Source: DUQW01 sp050953805 (lineage in GTDB: Bacteria; Bacillota_I; Bacilli_A; Acholeplasmatales; Acholeplasmataceae). Taken from it: 64,000 nucleotides of DNA. The stretch spans positions 822,614 to 886,613 of the forward strand of contig JBMNNE010000002.1 in assembly GCA_050953805.1 (NCBI GenBank). Direction: 5' to 3'. The notes beneath the pieces are model-generated. The model had not been told where the DNA came from. It was given only the letters and a program-made list of their open reading frames with translations, and made no database searches. Positions 62,000 through 64,000 of the stretch are shown here, piece by piece. The first letter of the stretch is position 1, and every line of letters starts with the position of its first letter. The position numbers and the translations under genes were made by a program.

Positions 62000-63104
62000 A
62001 TTTTCTCTTTCTATGTCGAGATTTAGTTTGATATTTAGAATCAAAGATCTCAACGGCACCCAAAATATTGACTTTTCCTCTAAAATCATAATTGTATTCA
62101 ATAAAATCATCAGTCTCACCATTTTCAGCAACACTAACAATAATTCTAAATTCACTGCCAATATCAAAGAATCCAAACCCTTGATAATCAGTTTTTATCG
62201 AAATTTCAACGATATCATTACCATCTTCTTTTTTAGTAATAAACTGAAATTTTCTTTTAGTTTTAAAGAAATTAAAATTAGGGTCAAATAAATCATATGA
62301 AGCTTTACATTCGGGTTCTAATTCAATGATTTCATTTTTATCTTGAAAATAATGACGAATAGTAGAACGAACAGTACCAGTATTAGTTTTTCGACTAATT
62401 TCAAAAATTTGGACTTCGTTTTCAGTATAATTTACTATTGTCACATTATCTACTGTGGTTGTTATTTTACCATCTTCACCGATAACACTCTTAAACTTGG
62501 AAACAAGTTTATCTCCTAAATATAATTCTCCATTAATAGTTGAGGTTCCATCGTCATTTTTTTCTGTTGTATATTTTGTAGAAAACTCAACCTTTGAACC
62601 ATTTAAATGTTTAGAATTAATGTTTAATTCTAGAGTATCTTTATTTAGTCTTACTGGTGGTTTGATATCACTAGCTAATAAAAAGGTTTCTACACTTTCA
62701 AAATATGGATCAATTTCTTGATATATTTGATCAAAAACCTCATAAACCAAGTCCATAGGATTACCATTATCGTTATCATTAGATACAGTAACATAAGGAA
62801 CGCTAAGAGCTTGCGAACTAGTTGATAATTGATATGCTGAGACTGCAGAAATCACAGCCGCTTCTTCTTCCTTAGAATATAACGGTCTATTAAAACTATT
62901 GATAGCAATTGTAGCCACTGCAATTAAAACAATAATTGCTAGTGAAAATGAAGTAACTAATCTTAAAACTGGGCGTCGGAAGCGAGAAGGAGCTACTTCT
63001 TTTTCTTTTATATGAATATTTTCAAGATCGATTTTATTTAAAACATTCGGAATCTTTTGTTCGATTTCTGATTTCAAGGAAGCTTTAAATGCTTTTCTAC
63101 TCAC
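61998..63104 (-). CDS. Probable membrane anti-sigma factor paired with the ECF sigma factor
   Basis: A 368-residue single-pass protein: about 45 N-terminal residues inside the cell, a helix at about 46-68, then about 300 residues outside, beta-strand-like and rich in Asp, Lys and Thr, ending RHRKRK. No classic zinc anti-sigma motif (HxxxCxxC) is visible, so the assignment rests on topology and on coupling: its GTG start directly follows the sigma stop, with the AGGAGGTG site inside the sigma gene. The ectodomain end (SVAENGE...YDFRGKV) resembles the C-terminus of the partial protein at 63692-64000. Confidence 0.6.
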   Translation of the reverse strand: MSRKAFKASLKSEIEQKIPNVLNKIDLENIHIKEKEVAPSRFRRPVLRLVTSFSLAIIVLIAVATIAINSFNRPLYSKEEEAAVISAVSAYQLSTSSQALSVPYVTVSNDNDNGNPMDLVYEVFDQIYQEIDPYFESVETFLLASDIKPPVRLNKDTLELNINSKHLNGSKVEFSTKYTTEKNDDGTSTINGELYLGDKLVSKFKSVIGEDGKITTTVDNVTIVNYTENEVQIFEISRKTNTGTVRSTIRHYFQDKNEIIELEPECKASYDLFDPNFNFFKTKRKFQFITKKEDGNDIVEISIKTDYQGFGFFDIGSEFRIIVSVAENGETDDFIEYNYDFRGKVNILGAVEIFDSKYQTKSRHRKRK

Positions 63105-63635
63105 TTACAACACCTCCTTTTGATATAGTTTTGATAATTTACTAATCGATTGATTGTAAACCCAAATTACCGTGCCTAAAGGACGATTAGTAATTTCAGA
63201 TATCTCTCTGAAAGTCAATTCGTCAACAACACGAAGTAATACAATCAATTGTTCATCACTTGATAACATCTCTAATAATTCTAATGCTTCCGCTTTTAAA
63301 TCTAAATTCTCACCAGTTGATTCAAAATATACTTGTTCTTCTTCTAAAAGATCAACATTTAATTTTCTTTGGTTACGACGATAATAATCAATCGCTAAAT
63401 TTCGAGCGATAGTTCCTAACCAAGTTTTAAAGTTTTTACCATGTTGAAAAGAGTTGATATTTTCAATCATCTTGATATATGTATCTTGCATTAGATCTTC
63501 AGCATCTAAATCATCTTTTACTATAGAGTAAATAATTGAATAAACCATTTTATGGGTTTGGTAATAGATAATTTCAAATGCTTGGTTATCTCTATTTTTA
63601 ATTCGTTCAACTAGTTGTTTAATATCAATTGCCAT
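63105..63635 (-). CDS. ECF-type RNA polymerase sigma factor
   Basis: A 176-residue group 4 sigma factor. Region 2 (about 20-90) has AEDLMQDTYIKMIENINSF and FKTWLGTIARNLAIDYYRR. Region 4 (about 120-172) has LRVVDELTFREISEITNRPLGTV as its helix-turn-helix. It would direct polymerase to a small regulon, released when the linked membrane protein is inactivated. AGGGG lies within a hairpin just before the ATG. Confidence 0.9.
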   Translation of the reverse strand: MAIDIKQLVERIKNRDNQAFEIIYYQTHKMVYSIIYSIVKDDLDAEDLMQDTYIKMIENINSFQHGKNFKTWLGTIARNLAIDYYRRNQRKLNVDLLEEEQVYFESTGENLDLKAEALELLEMLSSDEQLIVLLRVVDELTFREISEITNRPLGTVIWVYNQSISKLSKLYQKEVL

Positions 63636-63638
63636 AAT

Positions 63639-63669
63639 ATAATACCCCTACGTTACATAGGGATATTAT
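63639..63669 (-). promoter_or_regulatory. Inverted repeat enclosing the ribosome site of the ECF sigma gene
   Basis: Arms ATAATACCCCTA (63639-63650) and TAGGGATATTAT (63658-63669) pair with one mismatch around a 7-nt loop. In the minus-strand mRNA the arm next to the start codon contains AGGGG, the only ribosome site. It could mask translation or act as a weak terminator of the upstream gene. Confidence 0.5.
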
Positions 63670-63691
63670 ATCATATTATGGCCGATCCTAA

Positions 63692-64000
63692 TTAATTAGC
63701 TGGTTCGTCATTTGTATTATTTGGATTTCCTTGTTGATTATTTTTACCTTTTTGGTGTCTGTATTCGTGTTGGAAATTGAATTCTGATTCTTGTTCAACC
63801 CCAGTTAATCTTGATTTAAATTTAAATTTACCTTCAAATTTATATGTACAAACAACTTCTTCACCACTTGAGTCGATAATTAATTCAGCTTCTAAATCTG
63901 AATCTAAAGTTCCAACTACTACATCAAAATCTTCTAATTCAAGATCAACATCAATGTGCTTACGATCTCTAGTTTGAGTTCTAGTTTGTAATTTAATTTT
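63692..64000 (-). CDS. Secreted or surface protein, 3' end only; C-terminus similar to the anti-sigma ectodomain
   Basis: A minus-strand frame open from the right edge to a TAA at 63692-63694, 102 residues visible. It is acidic and strand-rich in the middle (DFDVVVGTLDSDLEAEL, then GEEVVCTYKFEGKFKFKS) and has a Gln/Asn-rich tail (QKGKNNQQGNPNNTNDEP). The middle aligns by eye with the end of the anti-sigma protein. It lies upstream of the sigma gene on the same strand. The start and most of the protein are outside the window. Confidence 0.6.
   Translation of the reverse strand, partial: KIKLQTRTQTRDRKHIDVDLELEDFDVVVGTLDSDLEAELIIDSSGEEVVCTYKFEGKFKFKSRLTGVEQESEFNFQHEYRHQKGKNNQQGNPNNTNDEPAN

Noticed and set aside
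63777..63977. Plus-strand frame of 66 codons near the right edge
   Set aside because: The minus strand carries an open frame with good codon pattern through the whole stretch to 64000; the plus frame is its shadow.
1..64000. CRISPR arrays, insertion sequences, prophage or integrase genes
   Set aside because: No regularly spaced repeats, transposase, integrase or phage structural genes were seen; the region reads as core chromosome.

Overview
The window is a strongly AT-rich chromosomal segment of a low-GC Gram-positive-derived bacterium. The gene set points to a deep-branching Mollicutes/Tenericutes relative of the Acholeplasma/Izemoplasma type. It has three DegV fatty-acid-binding proteins, a PotABCD system whose ATPase carries a long insert, an M13 oligopeptidase, FabK/FabZ, ferredoxin-dependent 2-oxoacid oxidation and Bacillota-type gene blocks (nusB-xseA-xseB-dxs-tlyA; comEA-comEC-holA next to rpsT). 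UGA is a normal stop (for example at the ends of glgA and xseB), which argues against the Mycoplasma/Spiroplasma code. The genus cannot be fixed from the sequence alone.

Layout, left to right. 1-6.0 kb: 3' part of a cardiolipin synthase gene cut by the window edge, membrane proteins, a tandem degV pair and yjdM. 6.1-8.0: PepO-like M13 peptidase. 8.1-11.8: operon of a branched-chain amino acid dehydrogenase and a four-subunit 2-oxoacid:ferredoxin oxidoreductase, with a CcpA-type cre site over the start of transcription. 11.9-16.7: binding-protein ABC importer with a promoter carrying 11-nt direct repeats. 17-24.3: CorC-like protein, membrane proteins, alpha/beta hydrolase, thioesterase, fabK-fabZ, a PH-domain protein and a third degV. 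24.3-24.8: a gene-poor AT-rich gap and tRNA-Leu(CAA). 24.9-38.9: argS, membrane thioredoxin, glgA-glgC, nfo, DEAD helicase, ispH, dinB, and nusB-xseA-xseB-dxs-tlyA. 39-46.8: GT4 glycosyltransferase, then the potABCD operon followed by a membrane-anchored GNAT protein. 47-49.8: tRNA-Val(GAC), a preQ1-I riboswitch with queT, a GGCT-like protein and malic enzyme. 49.8-54.6: lipoprotein plus MMPL exporter facing a TetR gene across one operator. 54.7-60.9: recA, pgsA, rpsT, an exonuclease, holA, comEC and comEA. 61-64: a gene with two homopolymer frameshifts in its signal peptide, then an anti-sigma/ECF sigma pair and the 3' end of a gene whose C-terminus resembles the anti-sigma ectodomain.

Together the genes describe a fermentative, probably wall-less cell. 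It takes in polyamines, fatty acids, queuine precursors and probably DNA, oxidises branched-chain amino acids to acyl-CoA through ferredoxin, makes ADP-glucose and glycogen, and has at least two MEP isoprenoid steps. Genes are densely packed. Many Rho-independent hairpins overlap stop codons, and many genes have an SD of the form AGGTG that creates a false in-frame GTG start just upstream of the real ATG; I corrected those starts.

Best candidates for something undescribed: the pot-operon GNAT fusion (40315-42447), the ECF module with a shared ectodomain and a hairpin over the sigma-factor SD (61998-64000), and the TetR-controlled MMPL/lipoprotein pair (49837-54630).
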